From Leptospira brenneri (lineage in GTDB: Bacteria; Spirochaetota; Leptospiria; Leptospirales; Leptospiraceae), in NCBI RefSeq assembly GCF_002812125.1, contig NZ_NPDQ01000003.1, forward strand, positions 124,001-188,000: a DNA stretch of 64,000 bases, given 5' to 3'. The position numbers and the translations under genes are program-made. The notes beneath the pieces were generated by a model. It was given only the letters and a program-made list of their open reading frames with translations, was not told the origin of the DNA and made no database searches. Below are positions 28,250 to 38,100 of this stretch, one piece after another. Every line of letters begins with the position of its first letter. Positions within the stretch are counted from its first letter, which is position 1.

Positions 28250-30124
28250 TCATCCTGTTTCTTCTGATTTTAGGCGGTCATTTTGTAAACGATGGATTTC
28301 TTTTTGGTATTCTTCTGCTTTATCAGGACGTTTTGACTTTTGATAGAGTCTGCTTAGGATCCTGATCACGGGAATTACCTCAGGTTTACGACTGTAAATC
28401 CGTTCTGCCATGTCGATTGCCTCTCCAATTAAGTTTGCTTTTGCATATTGAATGGCTCCATCGAGGATCATTTGGAGTCCAGAGGGATGGAGATTCGAAA
28501 AATTCTCAGCTGCAAGACCCGCTTCTGCCGGTTTCTCCAGTTTACGATACACTCGGTACAATAATTTCCATACTGCCGGGTCAGAGCCGTGAATCTCCGC
28601 ATACTCTTTAAGCAAATTAAGGGCTTCCTTATAATTGTTTTTCTGGATCAAACGAATTGATTCTTGTAGTTCGTTTTCATGAAGTTTCATATCCTCGGCA
28701 GATTGAAAGCGGAACCGAATGCTGAGTAAGGAAAGGTCATCTGTCAATTCACCCACTTTTTGAAGGCGTTTTCCAAGAGATTCAATGTCTCCACTACTTT
28801 CCTCCACTTGGCGTAAAATAGAGGTATGATCTACATTGATCACACGATTGGCCTTAGCATCAAAGCCAATACTGAGATCATCTCTCCCATCAGAACCAAG
28901 AATAATGGTGTCTCCTGGACGAATCCAACAGGTTTCGATCCTTGCTTTGTCTTTATGCATCCCCAATTTGAAATTGGTAGCCTCTTCAGAAAGAAAACTT
29001 GCCTTTCCATCTCGATAACGAATGGGAAAGGGATGTTCTGCATTGATGTAGTATAAAAATCCATTTTCCTCATCAACCAAACCAAGTAGGAGAGACATGG
29101 ACATAGAACCGTCAAATCCTTCAAAAACATCATTGAGATCACTGAGAGCTGTATGCAACCAACGTTCAGGGTAGTATCCAGATAAAATTCCTTCTCTATG
29201 AGTTCTTTCCACAAGGGCTCGAAAGGCTGTTCCAAAAACAAGAACCCCACCGGCTCCTTGCATGGATTTTCCCATGGCATCCCCATTGGCAAATACAGAA
29301 TAACTGCGACCGCGAAGGACAATTTGGTCGGCAACACAGATATCACCACCGAGTTCATACTCCCGACTCTTAAACTGGAATGATTTCTTTTGTTTGATAT
29401 AGGTTTGGAATTCCACTGTTTGAGAATGAATTCGAATTCCTGATAGCGGGCGAATGAGAAGTGAAGTGAGATAATAATCTCCATCTTGTTGGTATTTCAA
29501 ACGACTCACCTCACCGATGGCATCTTCATAAGAGCGGTTGAGGGTGCGTAACATAAGTCCCAGTAAAAATAAAATCGAAATGCCTGTGATGAGAAAGTCT
29601 TCACGCCTCGCTTTGTCAGTGGAATAATCAAAAAACCATTCAGGGTGATAGGTTTGTATGGAATTCAAAACAAAAACGGCGGAGACAAAAAATACAATTG
29701 CCAACCAATCAAATTTTTTTCCGAGAATGAGCATATTCAAAACCAAGATAGGAGCAAGTAACATCAGGTTGGCACTGACAATCCCACCACTGTATTGAAT
29801 CTGCAAAAATGAAGTAAGCGAACTGATGATAAAAGTAGGAAGGATGAGGCTTTGAAATTTGTTTTGGAACCTTGCTAGATAATAAAAAATACAAGCAAAA
29901 CCAAATGCTACCCACAAAGCGATGAGGCCACCCATTTCAAATCCTTCTCGAAAGAATTCAGAACTAAGGCCCACTCCCATGGCAATGATTCCCGCGAGGA
30001 GAGTTCCGTTTAGGATCCTGTGGCGCATAACAAATTTTTCTTGAGATCCGAGAACAAAGGAAACAAGGTCTGCAAACAACTTTGAAAACTTTCTTTGCAT
30101 CACAAATACATTGATTTCACGCAT
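28250..30124 (-). CDS. Membrane SpoIIE-type PP2C phosphatase with TPR-like tail
   Basis: 624 residues. Six or so TM helices in the first 200 residues form a membrane sensor. Next comes a SpoIIE/RsbU phosphatase domain with GGDICVADQ, the metal motif ANGDAMGKSMQGAGG and the late IILGSDGRDDL. A helical repeat tail (about 480-615; YKEALNLLKEYAEIHGSDPAVWKLLYRVYRKLEKPAEAG) resembles TPRs. It probably dephosphorylates an anti-anti-sigma factor in a partner-switching pathway. GGGAGAGAT precedes the ATG. A CGACAATTGTCG palindrome lies about 115 bases upstream of its start. Confidence 0.88.
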   Translation of the reverse strand: MREINVFVMQRKFSKLFADLVSFVLGSQEKFVMRHRILNGTLLAGIIAMGVGLSSEFFREGFEMGGLIALWVAFGFACIFYYLARFQNKFQSLILPTFIISSLTSFLQIQYSGGIVSANLMLLAPILVLNMLILGKKFDWLAIVFFVSAVFVLNSIQTYHPEWFFDYSTDKARREDFLITGISILFLLGLMLRTLNRSYEDAIGEVSRLKYQQDGDYYLTSLLIRPLSGIRIHSQTVEFQTYIKQKKSFQFKSREYELGGDICVADQIVLRGRSYSVFANGDAMGKSMQGAGGVLVFGTAFRALVERTHREGILSGYYPERWLHTALSDLNDVFEGFDGSMSMSLLLGLVDEENGFLYYINAEHPFPIRYRDGKASFLSEEATNFKLGMHKDKARIETCWIRPGDTIILGSDGRDDLSIGFDAKANRVINVDHTSILRQVEESSGDIESLGKRLQKVGELTDDLSLLSIRFRFQSAEDMKLHENELQESIRLIQKNNYKEALNLLKEYAEIHGSDPAVWKLLYRVYRKLEKPAEAGLAAENFSNLHPSGLQMILDGAIQYAKANLIGEAIDMAERIYSRKPEVIPVIRILSRLYQKSKRPDKAEEYQKEIHRLQNDRLKSEETG

Positions 30125-30238
30125 CGGATCTCTCCCTTAGAAAAAAAATCCGAAGGTGAGTTGCAGATTCTTACCCAAATCAAACGGGTCGGTCAAAGCT
30201 GCTTACCTTGGAATGTAAGGGGTAATATGACAAAAAAC

Positions 30239-30250
30239 CGACAATTGTCG
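30239..30250. promoter_or_regulatory. CGACA-nn-TGTCG palindrome upstream of the phosphatase gene
   Basis: CGACAATTGTCG is a perfect 12-base palindrome between the tetR stop codon and the SpoIIE-type phosphatase. It matches the motif found in three copies upstream of the same tetR gene, so this regulator may also act on the phosphatase promoter. Confidence 0.55.
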
Positions 30251-30326
30251 ATTATTTTTTAAAAGTAGGGTATCAAAAAGAATCCAAAACAAAATACTTT
30301 AGTCCTCCGAACGATCGGAAGAAATT

Positions 30327-31019
30327 TTATTTCCTAGGTGGTAAGTATTCAGGGAGGTAAGATCGTAAATAAGCGACAGCTGCCCTTCCCGCTTCACTCA
30401 CCATCTCATCAGAGATATCTCCTCCTTCTCGAAAGGAAAAACGAAAAACAGAATCAATCAGTGAAACTGCAATCCCAATCTTTTTTGCTATATCAGGTAC
30501 TTCTGGCAATCGAAACCTTTCCTCCACCTGCGATAGAGCAATCTTGACTATGGTGGAATCTAAAGTTTTGCCTATATGCATCGTCTCTTCATTTCGAACT
30601 CCATAAACCACTCTGATCAGTGACCTATCTTCTCTTACAACAGAGGCGGCCTCCCTAGCAAGGAAATACACATAACTTTGCCAAGTTTCAAATTCAGATG
30701 TATCCACTCCTTCCAACCTGGCAGAAACAAGATCCGCATGAACCAATCGTAGCCCCAGGTACATGGCTCCAATATTCGGAAAAAAATGATACGCGGAAGC
30801 TCTCGGAATTTTGGCACGAACACAAACCTTTGCATAAGTCACTGCTTCTGGTTCTTCAATTCGCAAAAGTTCCCGGAGAGCCTGGAGAAGGATCTTTCTA
30901 CGGCCACCGATTCGACCTTCATCTGAGTTTTCATCCACGGGTATGGGATGAGATTTCTTCTGGTGGGTTTCTTTTCTTCTTTGTTTTCGCATTGCCATCG
31001 ACAAATGCCGAGTTTTCAT
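30327..31019 (-). CDS. TetR-family transcriptional regulator
   Basis: 230 residues by the listed ATG. A basic N-terminal arm (RKQRRKETHQKK) precedes the helix-turn-helix (RRKILLQALRELLRIEEPEAVTYAKVCVRAKIPRASAYHFFPNIGAMY, about 39-85). The start is uncertain: in-frame ATGs at 30998 and 30992 would leave the first operator copy upstream of the gene instead of inside it. It is divergent from two class II aldolase-family genes. Three copies of a CGACA-nn-TGNCG motif flank the promoter, indicating autoregulation and control of the divergent operon. Confidence 0.9.
   Translation of the reverse strand: MKTRHLSMAMRKQRRKETHQKKSHPIPVDENSDEGRIGGRRKILLQALRELLRIEEPEAVTYAKVCVRAKIPRASAYHFFPNIGAMYLGLRLVHADLVSARLEGVDTSEFETWQSYVYFLAREAASVVREDRSLIRVVYGVRNEETMHIGKTLDSTIVKIALSQVEERFRLPEVPDIAKKIGIAVSLIDSVFRFSFREGGDISDEMVSEAGRAAVAYLRSYLPEYLPPRK
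30999..31010. promoter_or_regulatory. TetR operator copy 1 (imperfect)
   Basis: CGACAAATGCCG, one mismatch from the CGACA-nn-TGTCG palindrome. It lies just upstream of the alternative tetR start at 30998 and 62 bases from copy 2, close to six helical turns. Confidence 0.5.
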
Positions 31020-31037
31020 TGAATTTCAAGCAAAAAT

Positions 31038-31066
31038 TATCTATTAAGGTGAAAAATACTCGACAA
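31038..31066 (-). promoter_or_regulatory. Putative tetR promoter
   Basis: On the minus strand TTGTCG (31061-31066) and TAGATA (31038-31043) are spaced by exactly 17 bases. The -35 is part of operator copy 2, which suggests autorepression. Confidence 0.4.
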
Positions 31067-31072
31067 ATGCCC
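31061..31072. promoter_or_regulatory. TetR operator copy 2 (imperfect)
   Basis: CGACAAATGCCC shares the left half-site exactly and part of the right half. It begins 32 bases before copy 3, about three helical turns, so bound dimers would sit on the same DNA face. Confidence 0.45.
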
Positions 31073-31086
31073 AATTTGTTATATTT

Positions 31087-31104
31087 TATAATCGACAGAT
31101 GTCG
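31087..31104 (+). promoter_or_regulatory. -10 element and TetR operator copy 3 for the aldolase-family operon
   Basis: A consensus TATAAT (31087-31092) is directly followed by the perfect palindrome CGACAGATGTCG (31093-31104). A dimer bound there would cover the transcription start. The matching -35 is unclear: TCGACA at 31060-31065 leaves a 21-base spacer. Confidence 0.5.
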
Positions 31105-31142
31105 GGTTTTGATTTTGATCCATTCTGGAGAAGGAAATATCG

Positions 31143-31787
31143 ATGAAAGATTCAAAAATAGAAACAGTTCGGAAGTCCATGCTTTCCGCCTGTATCAAGT
31201 TAGCTGATTTAGGATTTTTAGCAGGTGTTGGTGGAAATTTAGCAGTCAGAATTGATTCTAAACTTATGGCGGTTACTCCCTCTGCCACTGATTATTATAC
31301 AATGAAACCAGAAGACCTTTGTATCTTAGAAATCAAAAGTCTCAAAATGGTAGAAGGAACCAAACAACCAACTACCGAAAGTGGGATCCATGCCTCGTTT
31401 TTCACATTAAGACCAGAACTCGAAGTGAGTTTACACACTCATCAACCACTGGCAAGTGCCGTCACTCTTCTTGGTTTAGATATGGAGATTACTTCTACAG
31501 AAGGAAAAAAGAATATTGGTTCTTACTTAAGGTCTGTATCTTACGCACCCTCAGGTACCTCCTTTCTCGTAAGTGCTTTTCGAAAAAGAATCAATACCGA
31601 AACAAATGGTTATCTACTGAGAAACCACGGAATTGTTTGTGGAGCGTTTACACTAGAGCAAGCAATCGAGAATGTAAAGTTAATCGAGAAAGAAGCAGCA
31701 CGTTTTCTTCGAACCAGAATTGAAACAAATACGAATTTATCTCATATGACAATTCCGATGAAACAACAGTTACTATCGGCACTGTAA
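31143..31787 (+). CDS. Class II aldolase/adducin-family protein
   Basis: 214 residues, family length. Metal and catalytic features are present: GGNLAVRI near residue 30, TTESGIHASFFTLRP (catalytic-position Glu), LHTHQPLAS (two metal His) and LLRNHGIVCGA (third metal His). Members are aldolases, epimerases or dehydratases acting on phosphorylated or methylthio sugars; the substrate cannot be told here. GGAGAAGG precedes the ATG. It is followed after 66 bases by a diverged paralogue lacking the metal ligands. It is likely controlled by the divergent TetR. Confidence 0.9.
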   Translation: MKDSKIETVRKSMLSACIKLADLGFLAGVGGNLAVRIDSKLMAVTPSATDYYTMKPEDLCILEIKSLKMVEGTKQPTTESGIHASFFTLRPELEVSLHTHQPLASAVTLLGLDMEITSTEGKKNIGSYLRSVSYAPSGTSFLVSAFRKRINTETNGYLLRNHGIVCGAFTLEQAIENVKLIEKEAARFLRTRIETNTNLSHMTIPMKQQLLSAL

Positions 31788-31853
31788 CAATAAAAAAGAA
31801 AAACCTTATGCAGATTCTGTGAATGGTAACAACCAAATAAAAAAGGTATAAAC

Positions 31854-32585
31854 ATGAAATCGAATATTCTTACAAAAAAAAATCCGAAACAAATTACATC
31901 TTCAGACGAACAGGAACTAAAAAGTTTATGGCATCGATTGGAAACGAAAGGTCTATTACAAGATCATAAAGCAGACCTTTCTTTCCGACTCCCAGGTAAA
32001 GGAAGTTTCCTTCTCATGCATCGCGAAGAAGGAAAAAAATCAAAAGTAGAAATAACAGAATATAAAATTGAGAATCCTACCGAATCTTTAAGGATTCATT
32101 TGATCAGTGATGAAACATTAAATCTAATTCGGTTTCATGCAAGTATCTATTCTTTAAGACCAGATATAGGTGCCGTTGCTTCATTTCAACCAGTTTGGAG
32201 TTCTTTACTGAAAACACTGGACCATCCCCTTCCCCTCGTTTTTGACGAACAATGTCGCCAGTTAGGTGCACCTGTTGTCGCGATCCCAAAACATATAGAC
32301 GGTTCTGCAGAAAAAAGCCCGATTCTCCTCAATGGAGCCAATGCATTTCTGGATGAAGACAATGTTGTGATTACAAGCGTAACTCGAGACAAAGCCATTT
32401 ATAATTGTGAGTTAATTGAAAAATGTTCCAAAGCCTATCTTCTCGCCCATTCGACAGGAAGCCCGATTCGAAGCATTCCATGGTGGGTTCGATTCATTGC
32501 CAAAAGCCGACTCATAAAGGATGAAAAAAAAGCAAGTCGGGCCTATGCTCTTGGCCAAGCACCGACAGGGTTTAAAGCTTACTAA
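31854..32585 (+). CDS. Diverged class II aldolase-family paralogue, probably non-catalytic
   Basis: 243 residues. The fold pattern follows the preceding gene: FHASIYSLRPDIGAVASFQPVWSS aligns with IHASFFTLRPELEVSLHTHQ, and FLDEDNVVITSVTRDKAI with LLRNHGIVCGAFTLEQAI. The two His of HTH are replaced (ASF) and the third His of NHG is replaced (EDN), so no metal site remains. The C-terminus is extended and basic (WWVRFIAKSRLIKDEKKASRAY). AAAGGT precedes the ATG. A regulatory or structural partner of the upstream enzyme is the likeliest role. Confidence 0.8.
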   Translation: MKSNILTKKNPKQITSSDEQELKSLWHRLETKGLLQDHKADLSFRLPGKGSFLLMHREEGKKSKVEITEYKIENPTESLRIHLISDETLNLIRFHASIYSLRPDIGAVASFQPVWSSLLKTLDHPLPLVFDEQCRQLGAPVVAIPKHIDGSAEKSPILLNGANAFLDEDNVVITSVTRDKAIYNCELIEKCSKAYLLAHSTGSPIRSIPWWVRFIAKSRLIKDEKKASRAYALGQAPTGFKAY

Positions 32586-32601
32586 AGTTTTTAAACTTTA
32601 G
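32582..32601. terminator. Palindromic hairpin between convergent genes
   Basis: CTAAAGTTT/AAACTTTAG with a 2-base centre, overlapping the stop codon of the aldolase paralogue and 8 bases from the stop of the GyrI-like gene. It may end both transcripts, but stem composition is AT-rich. Confidence 0.4.
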
Positions 32602-32608
32602 AATTCCT

Positions 32609-33097
32609 TTATTTGATACCTAAATAAATATCAAACCTAGAATGATTGGGGTCTATTGCATCGACCCCATAAATTTCTAAGTCAGCAATATACGATCTAT
32701 TTTTTCTATACTCTTCTTCAGACCAAATTTTTTTCCAGGCCTCAAGTCCGATGTTAGTAATCGGACCCCAATCAGTTGAAACTTTGGTATACTCTGATCT
32801 CGGAATTTGAAGAGAAAAAAGATTGGGTGGTAAAGATTCAATCCTTTCAACGGCGGCTCCAATAAACATCGTATATTCACCGTTTTCATCCGATTCAAAT
32901 TCTGTATACACTGCCATCCATTCCGATGGATTCATTCTATTGGGAATCTGAGATAATATCCCTTCTCCCAAGAACTGTCCCCAAAGGGCGGCAATCTTTC
33001 CGTTCCCTGAGATTTCCGCTGCATTTGATGTGCGAGTTTTGATTCCCACTAATGTGATAGGATTTAATTCAATTTTCTGAACGACTTTGTTTTTCAT
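32609..33097 (-). CDS. GyrI-like small-molecule binding protein
   Basis: 162 residues made of a single GyrI-like (AraC effector-binding) domain: KIELNPITLVGIKTRTSNAAE, IPNRMNPSEWMAVYTEFESDENGEYTMFIGAAVERIESLP and the C-terminal DLEIYGVDAIDPNHSRFDIYLGIK. The last pattern (E-x-Y ... D-I-Y-xx-I) is typical of these ligand-binding folds. There is no DNA-binding domain. The neighbouring AraC regulator in the same direction carries a related domain at its C-terminus, suggesting duplication and shared ligand class. Confidence 0.85.
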   Translation of the reverse strand: MKNKVVQKIELNPITLVGIKTRTSNAAEISGNGKIAALWGQFLGEGILSQIPNRMNPSEWMAVYTEFESDENGEYTMFIGAAVERIESLPPNLFSLQIPRSEYTKVSTDWGPITNIGLEAWKKIWSEEEYRKNRSYIADLEIYGVDAIDPNHSRFDIYLGIK

Positions 33098-33219
33098 GGT
33101 CCCATCTTATCTGAAAGGAAAACCAGGATCTTGACTATTTGTGCTTTTTTATCAAAATCAAAAAAGAAATTCGAGAGGAAGATGAAGCTCTAAAATTTGC
33201 GGTGTTTGAAACAAAAATC

Positions 33220-34080
33220 CTATTTGATAGGGATATAGATTTCTGATTCGGGTTTTGTTTCCGATTGGAAGCGGTCATCAAACAAATCAAAATCATCACT
33301 AAACTCGCGCTCAAATCCCGTGTTTGGCATCCAAGTTCCGTAGATGTATTTCCATCCATTCAGAATATCATGATTTTGATTTCCAGGAACGGTAAAAACC
33401 ATATATTTTGCAGGTTTCATTCGATGCAAAACAAACCCAGGAGGAACCTCGGATTCTTTTCTGACAACTGAACCAATGAGAACATCAAAATTTTCCGCAT
33501 AATCCCAGTTTGTATAGATCCCCAGAAGAGAATCTCCCATTCGATTGGGAATTCCATTCATCAAACCATTTCCAATAAATTCTCCCCAAAATTTAGGAAT
33601 ATCAATTTCATTTTGGCATTTCTGCATCGTGGTTCTATGGACCTTCCCCATAAGAAAAAATTCATTTTTGGTAACGATATGAGTTTTGATTTGGGAACCA
33701 TCGATTCTAATTCCATCTCTCAAAGGTTCAATTTCCAATTTACCGAAATTTCTGTGCTCCAATTCTTTTCTGTAATCAGAAGGATTCATTCCATACTCTG
33801 TCCGGAAAGCTCGTAAAAAAGATTCGGGAGTTGCGTAATGGTATTTAAAAGCGATATCAATGATTTTATCTTTTCCTAAAATCAAATCATTACCCGCTTC
33901 CGTAAGTCTTCGTTTTTTTAAATAGGTGTAAACAGAGTATCCGGTTACATACCGGAAGATACGTTGGAAATGCCATCTGGATTGGAAGGCATTTTTAGAA
34001 ACATCTTCCACCGTTATATTTTCCGTTAAATGCTTTTCAATGAAATTGATCGCAAGTTGGATGTGGTCATAATAATCCAT
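33220..34080 (-). CDS. AraC-family regulator with GyrI-like effector domain
   Basis: 286 residues. An N-terminal AraC double helix-turn-helix (1-105): LAINFIEKHLTENITVEDVSKNAFQSRWHFQRIFRYVTGYSVYTYLKKRRL and FLRAFRTEYGMNPSDYRKE. The C-terminal GyrI-like domain (about 130-285) has IPNRMGDSLLGIYTNWDYAENFDVLIGSVV and ends SEIYIPIK. This arrangement is the Rob/SoxS-like multidrug-sensing type. The targets are unknown; the related stand-alone domain protein lies 122 bases downstream and is a candidate member of the same regulon. Confidence 0.92.
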   Translation of the reverse strand: MDYYDHIQLAINFIEKHLTENITVEDVSKNAFQSRWHFQRIFRYVTGYSVYTYLKKRRLTEAGNDLILGKDKIIDIAFKYHYATPESFLRAFRTEYGMNPSDYRKELEHRNFGKLEIEPLRDGIRIDGSQIKTHIVTKNEFFLMGKVHRTTMQKCQNEIDIPKFWGEFIGNGLMNGIPNRMGDSLLGIYTNWDYAENFDVLIGSVVRKESEVPPGFVLHRMKPAKYMVFTVPGNQNHDILNGWKYIYGTWMPNTGFEREFSDDFDLFDDRFQSETKPESEIYIPIK

Positions 34081-34120
34081 AGGTTTTAACCAAAAACAGG
34101 AGAGATTTTATTTTGTATTC

Positions 34121-35113
34121 TTAAGTTTCTTCAGGCCACTGTTTTTTAATTTCAAGGACTTTGGGTAATACAGAAATAAACTGGTTCACAAGAACTGGAT
34201 CAAAATGGGTTCCCGATTCTTTCTTTAAAAATTCGATAGCGGTATCGACTTCCCAAGCCTTTTTATAAGGTCTTTCCGTTGTTAAAGCATCAAACACATC
34301 GGCAATGGCAATGATTCTGCCTTCTAAAGGAATACTCTCACCTTTCAACCCATAAGGATACCCGGTTCCATCATATTTTTCATGATGGGTGATGGCTATC
34401 GACTTCGCTAGTTTTAGAAGGCTCGAGTTATGATCTCCTATGATTTCAGCTCCAATTTCCGGGTGGCGTTTCATAATTTCCCATTCCTCTGGACTGAGTT
34501 TCCCAGGTTTTTGAATGATAAAATCAGGGATTCCAATCTTACCAACATCATGCATAGGAGCCGCATTCAAAATTTCTTCAGCCGCCTCAGAAGAATACCC
34601 GTAAGCGAGTGCCAAGGTTTGAGAATAGTGGCTCATCCGAATCACATGCATTCCCGTTTCGTTGTCTTTATATTCGGACGCCATCCCCAAACGTTGGACA
34701 ATTTGTAACCGAGTGGCCTTTACTTCATTCACATCAACCAGTGATAGATGGTTTTTAATTCTGGCTTTTACAATCGGTGGACTAACAGGTTTCATAATAT
34801 AGTCAACAGCACCTAATTGAAATCCTTTTTCTTCATCACCAACATCCGTTAATGCGGTCACAAAAATTACGGGAATGAACTTTGTTTTTTCTTTTGATTT
34901 AAGAACAGTACAAACTTCGTGGCCAGTCATTTCGGGCATCATCACATCAAGTAAAATCAAATCTGGTTCTTGTGACTCCGCAAGCTCAATGGCTTTTAAT
35001 CCATCTTTTGCAAATAAAAGTGTATAATCATTTTGCAAAATTTCATTTAATATTTGTAAGTTAGTTGGTTCATCGTCGACGATGAGTATTTTTGGTTTAT
35101 CGCTAATTTCCAC
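34121..35113 (-). CDS. Response regulator with HD-GYP phosphodiesterase domain
   Basis: 330 residues. Receiver domain 1-125 with phosphoacceptor Asp in LILLDVMMPEMTG, and the Lys in the MKPV segment near 108. HD-GYP domain about 145-325: MHDVGKIGIPDF (HD pair), KRHPEIGAEI, ITHHEKYDGTGYPYGL and IAIADVFDALTTERPYK. The GYP loop reads GTGYP, fully conserved, so cyclic di-GMP hydrolysis is expected. Start codon GTG overlaps the end of the hybrid kinase gene by 11 bases, implying translational coupling and a kinase-to-phosphodiesterase signalling pair. Confidence 0.95.
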   Translation of the reverse strand: MEISDKPKILIVDDEPTNLQILNEILQNDYTLLFAKDGLKAIELAESQEPDLILLDVMMPEMTGHEVCTVLKSKEKTKFIPVIFVTALTDVGDEEKGFQLGAVDYIMKPVSPPIVKARIKNHLSLVDVNEVKATRLQIVQRLGMASEYKDNETGMHVIRMSHYSQTLALAYGYSSEAAEEILNAAPMHDVGKIGIPDFIIQKPGKLSPEEWEIMKRHPEIGAEIIGDHNSSLLKLAKSIAITHHEKYDGTGYPYGLKGESIPLEGRIIAIADVFDALTTERPYKKAWEVDTAIEFLKKESGTHFDPVLVNQFISVLPKVLEIKKQWPEET

Positions 35114-38100
35114 CAGAATCTCCAGAAATTTGAACAGTTAGGTTTTTTAATTTTTGTATTGTTTTTTCAAATTCGAATTGAAAGATAAAAGTTTCAATTT
35201 CAGTAAGATTTTTAGAATAATTAGTTCCAGCCAAAATTTCGTTTAACTTTTTCCAATCAGTTTGGTCGACGGAACCGCGTGAAAATGAATGAGTTAATGA
35301 GTCTACTAAAGTAAAGATAATATTTTTGTCTTCCGTTGAAAGTATTTTGGAAGGCACTGGTTCTAACGATTTAGAAACCAATTCAGTTTTAAACTCTTCC
35401 TTAAATTTTAAATGGGAATTTTCAAAGGTTTCCTTTAATAGTTGCCAATCATTTTTGTCTAATCGAACACTTTGTGATTTTTCTTCTAATTGTTGGCAAA
35501 TTATTGAAATGTCTTGAATGCCTAAATTAGAAGATACACCTTTTAATTTATGAATAAACTCATTGTCTTGGGAAGTATTTCCAAATTCATTGAAACGATT
35601 TTCAACTTCATCTGCAAAATCCGTATAAAACCCGTTAAGCATACTTGAATATTTTTCTTTTGAACCAAAAACAGAAATCCCACGTTTGATTTGAAAATTT
35701 TCCTCTTTGGAAGAATTTCCGATTTGTTTCCTGAGTTTTTCGGTATTACCATAAATTAACTTTTTAATTTCAAAAAATAAATCCTGGATATCTATTGGTT
35801 TTGAAACAAATCCATCCATACCTGCTTCCTTCGCAGATTGTTTGTCTTCTTCAAATACACTGGCTGACAAAGCAATGATCGGTGTATGTTTCGAATTTGT
35901 TTCCTCTAGTTTCCTAATTTGACGGGTTGCTTCCAATCCGTCCATCTCAGGCATCTGAATGTCCATTAATACCAAATCAAATTGTTTTAATTTGAATAAG
36001 GATAATGCTTCTAATCCGTTTCTGGCGATTTCAACTTGATGACCATTGGAAGCCATTAGTAACTGAATGAGTTCAACGTTTTGTTTGACATCGTCAACGA
36101 TCAGTACGTTTAAATTTGGTAAATCAATTTGAATTTTTTCGTTTATTTCTAATATTGGTTTTCCTTTTGGAAGAGGTAAAGAGACAAAAAATTCAGTTCC
36201 AAATCCTAGTTCACTTTCTACCCAGATTTTACCTTTCATGAGTTCAACCAATTGTTTTGAAATGGTGGTCCCTAGTCCTGTTCCACCAAATCTTCTACTC
36301 ATGGACACATCAGCTTGCGTAAATGGATCGAAAATTTTATCCATCCGGTCTTTTGCAATTCCGATTCCCGTATCTTTGATATGGAACAATATATTTCCAT
36401 CTTTTGAAGTAATCGATAAACGGATGAATCCATCCTTTGTGAACTTAATTGCATTACCGATTAAATTAGTTAGTATTTGTCGAATGCGAAGGCTATCACC
36501 CCGATAGTACTCATCCAAACTTTTATCGATTTCATATTGGAATTCTAAACCCTTTCGTTTTGCTTCAATTCCCATAGTGGAACATACTTGGTCTACAAGG
36601 GAAATTAGTGAGAAGTCAATGATTTCAAGTTCCACTGCCCCACGATCGAGTTTTGCTGAATTTAAAACATCATTCAGTAGTCGTAACAATGATTTTGCTG
36701 ATTGTTTCACTGTCTCTAAATGATTTTTTTGATTCCCAATCAAATCACCCGACAACAACACTTCAGTAAAACCAATGATTGCATTCATTGGAGTTCTGAT
36801 TTCATGACTCATATTGGCTAAAAAAGTTGTTTTGGTTATGGCAGCCATTTCCGCTTTTTCTTTAGATTCGATGAGAGCCTCTTCAATCATCTTTCTATCT
36901 GTGTTGTCCAGAATCACTCCATCTAAAAATTTAACATTTTTGTTTTCATCTAAAACTAAACCACCGTATTCTAAAACCCAACGAATATCTCCAGATTTTT
37001 GAATGATGCGATAATTTAAGACAAATGTATCTGATGTTGCAATTGCGTTTTGTATGATATTTGAAACATGCGCCCTATCATCCGGATGGATGAGTTCCGA
37101 GTATGTTAACTTTCGATTTGGTTCTAAAAAGTCGCTCGCGGAATATCCTGCTAAACTCAATATTGAATCACTCATAAAAACGGTTGTCCAATATTCATCT
37201 ACCAAACATCGATAAACCACACCTGGAATATTTTGGATAAATGATCGCATCTGCTCTTCATTATCTTTAAGAGCTTTTTCAATTTTAATTCGTTCCGAAA
37301 TATCACTAATGAATCCAACAAAAATATCATCTTGGGGAAGTTTCGTATGCCCAATGGCCAATCGAATTGGAAAAGTGACTCCATCTTTGCGAATCGCAAT
37401 AGCCTCTCTCCCAACCCCAATAATTTTTGCTTCGCCGGTTTTTAGATAATTGGATAGATAATCGTTATGTTCATCCTGATATGGATTTGGCATCAAAATA
37501 CTAACATTTTTTCCAATGATCTCACCCGCCTTCCATCCAAACATCTTTTCTGCTGTGATGTTAAATTCTTGAATGATTCCTTTTGTATTGATCATGACAA
37601 TTGCATCGGCAGCTGTTTCGATAATGGCTCGTAATCTGGATTCACTCCTTAAAAGATTTTGAAAAAGATCTTTATAACTGATAAAAGCAATTGTAACAAC
37701 TGCAGAACCGATCACAAAAAAACTTCCAAACCCAATGAGTGCGACCATAAACAATTGATCAGAATAGGAAGTGTCTAAAATTTCACCAGGGTCTAACACA
37801 AACCTAGCTGCAGCCATTCCAGTGTAGTGCATTCCTGAAATCGCGCTTCCCATGACAACTCCACTAATTAATGTTAAATAAAAGGTCGAAATTTTTAGAT
37901 TTGAATTCTTTAAACGAAATTGAATCAATATGGATAGGATCGCTAAGGATATCGCAACAAATAGTGATACTAAAAACAAATATGGGTCATACATTAGCCT
38001 TGGTCGCATTTCCATCGCGGCCATTCCCATATAATGCATAAATCCAATTCCTGCACCAACGAGAGTACCAACGGAGATCAGTTCCCTCCGGCTAATTCTC

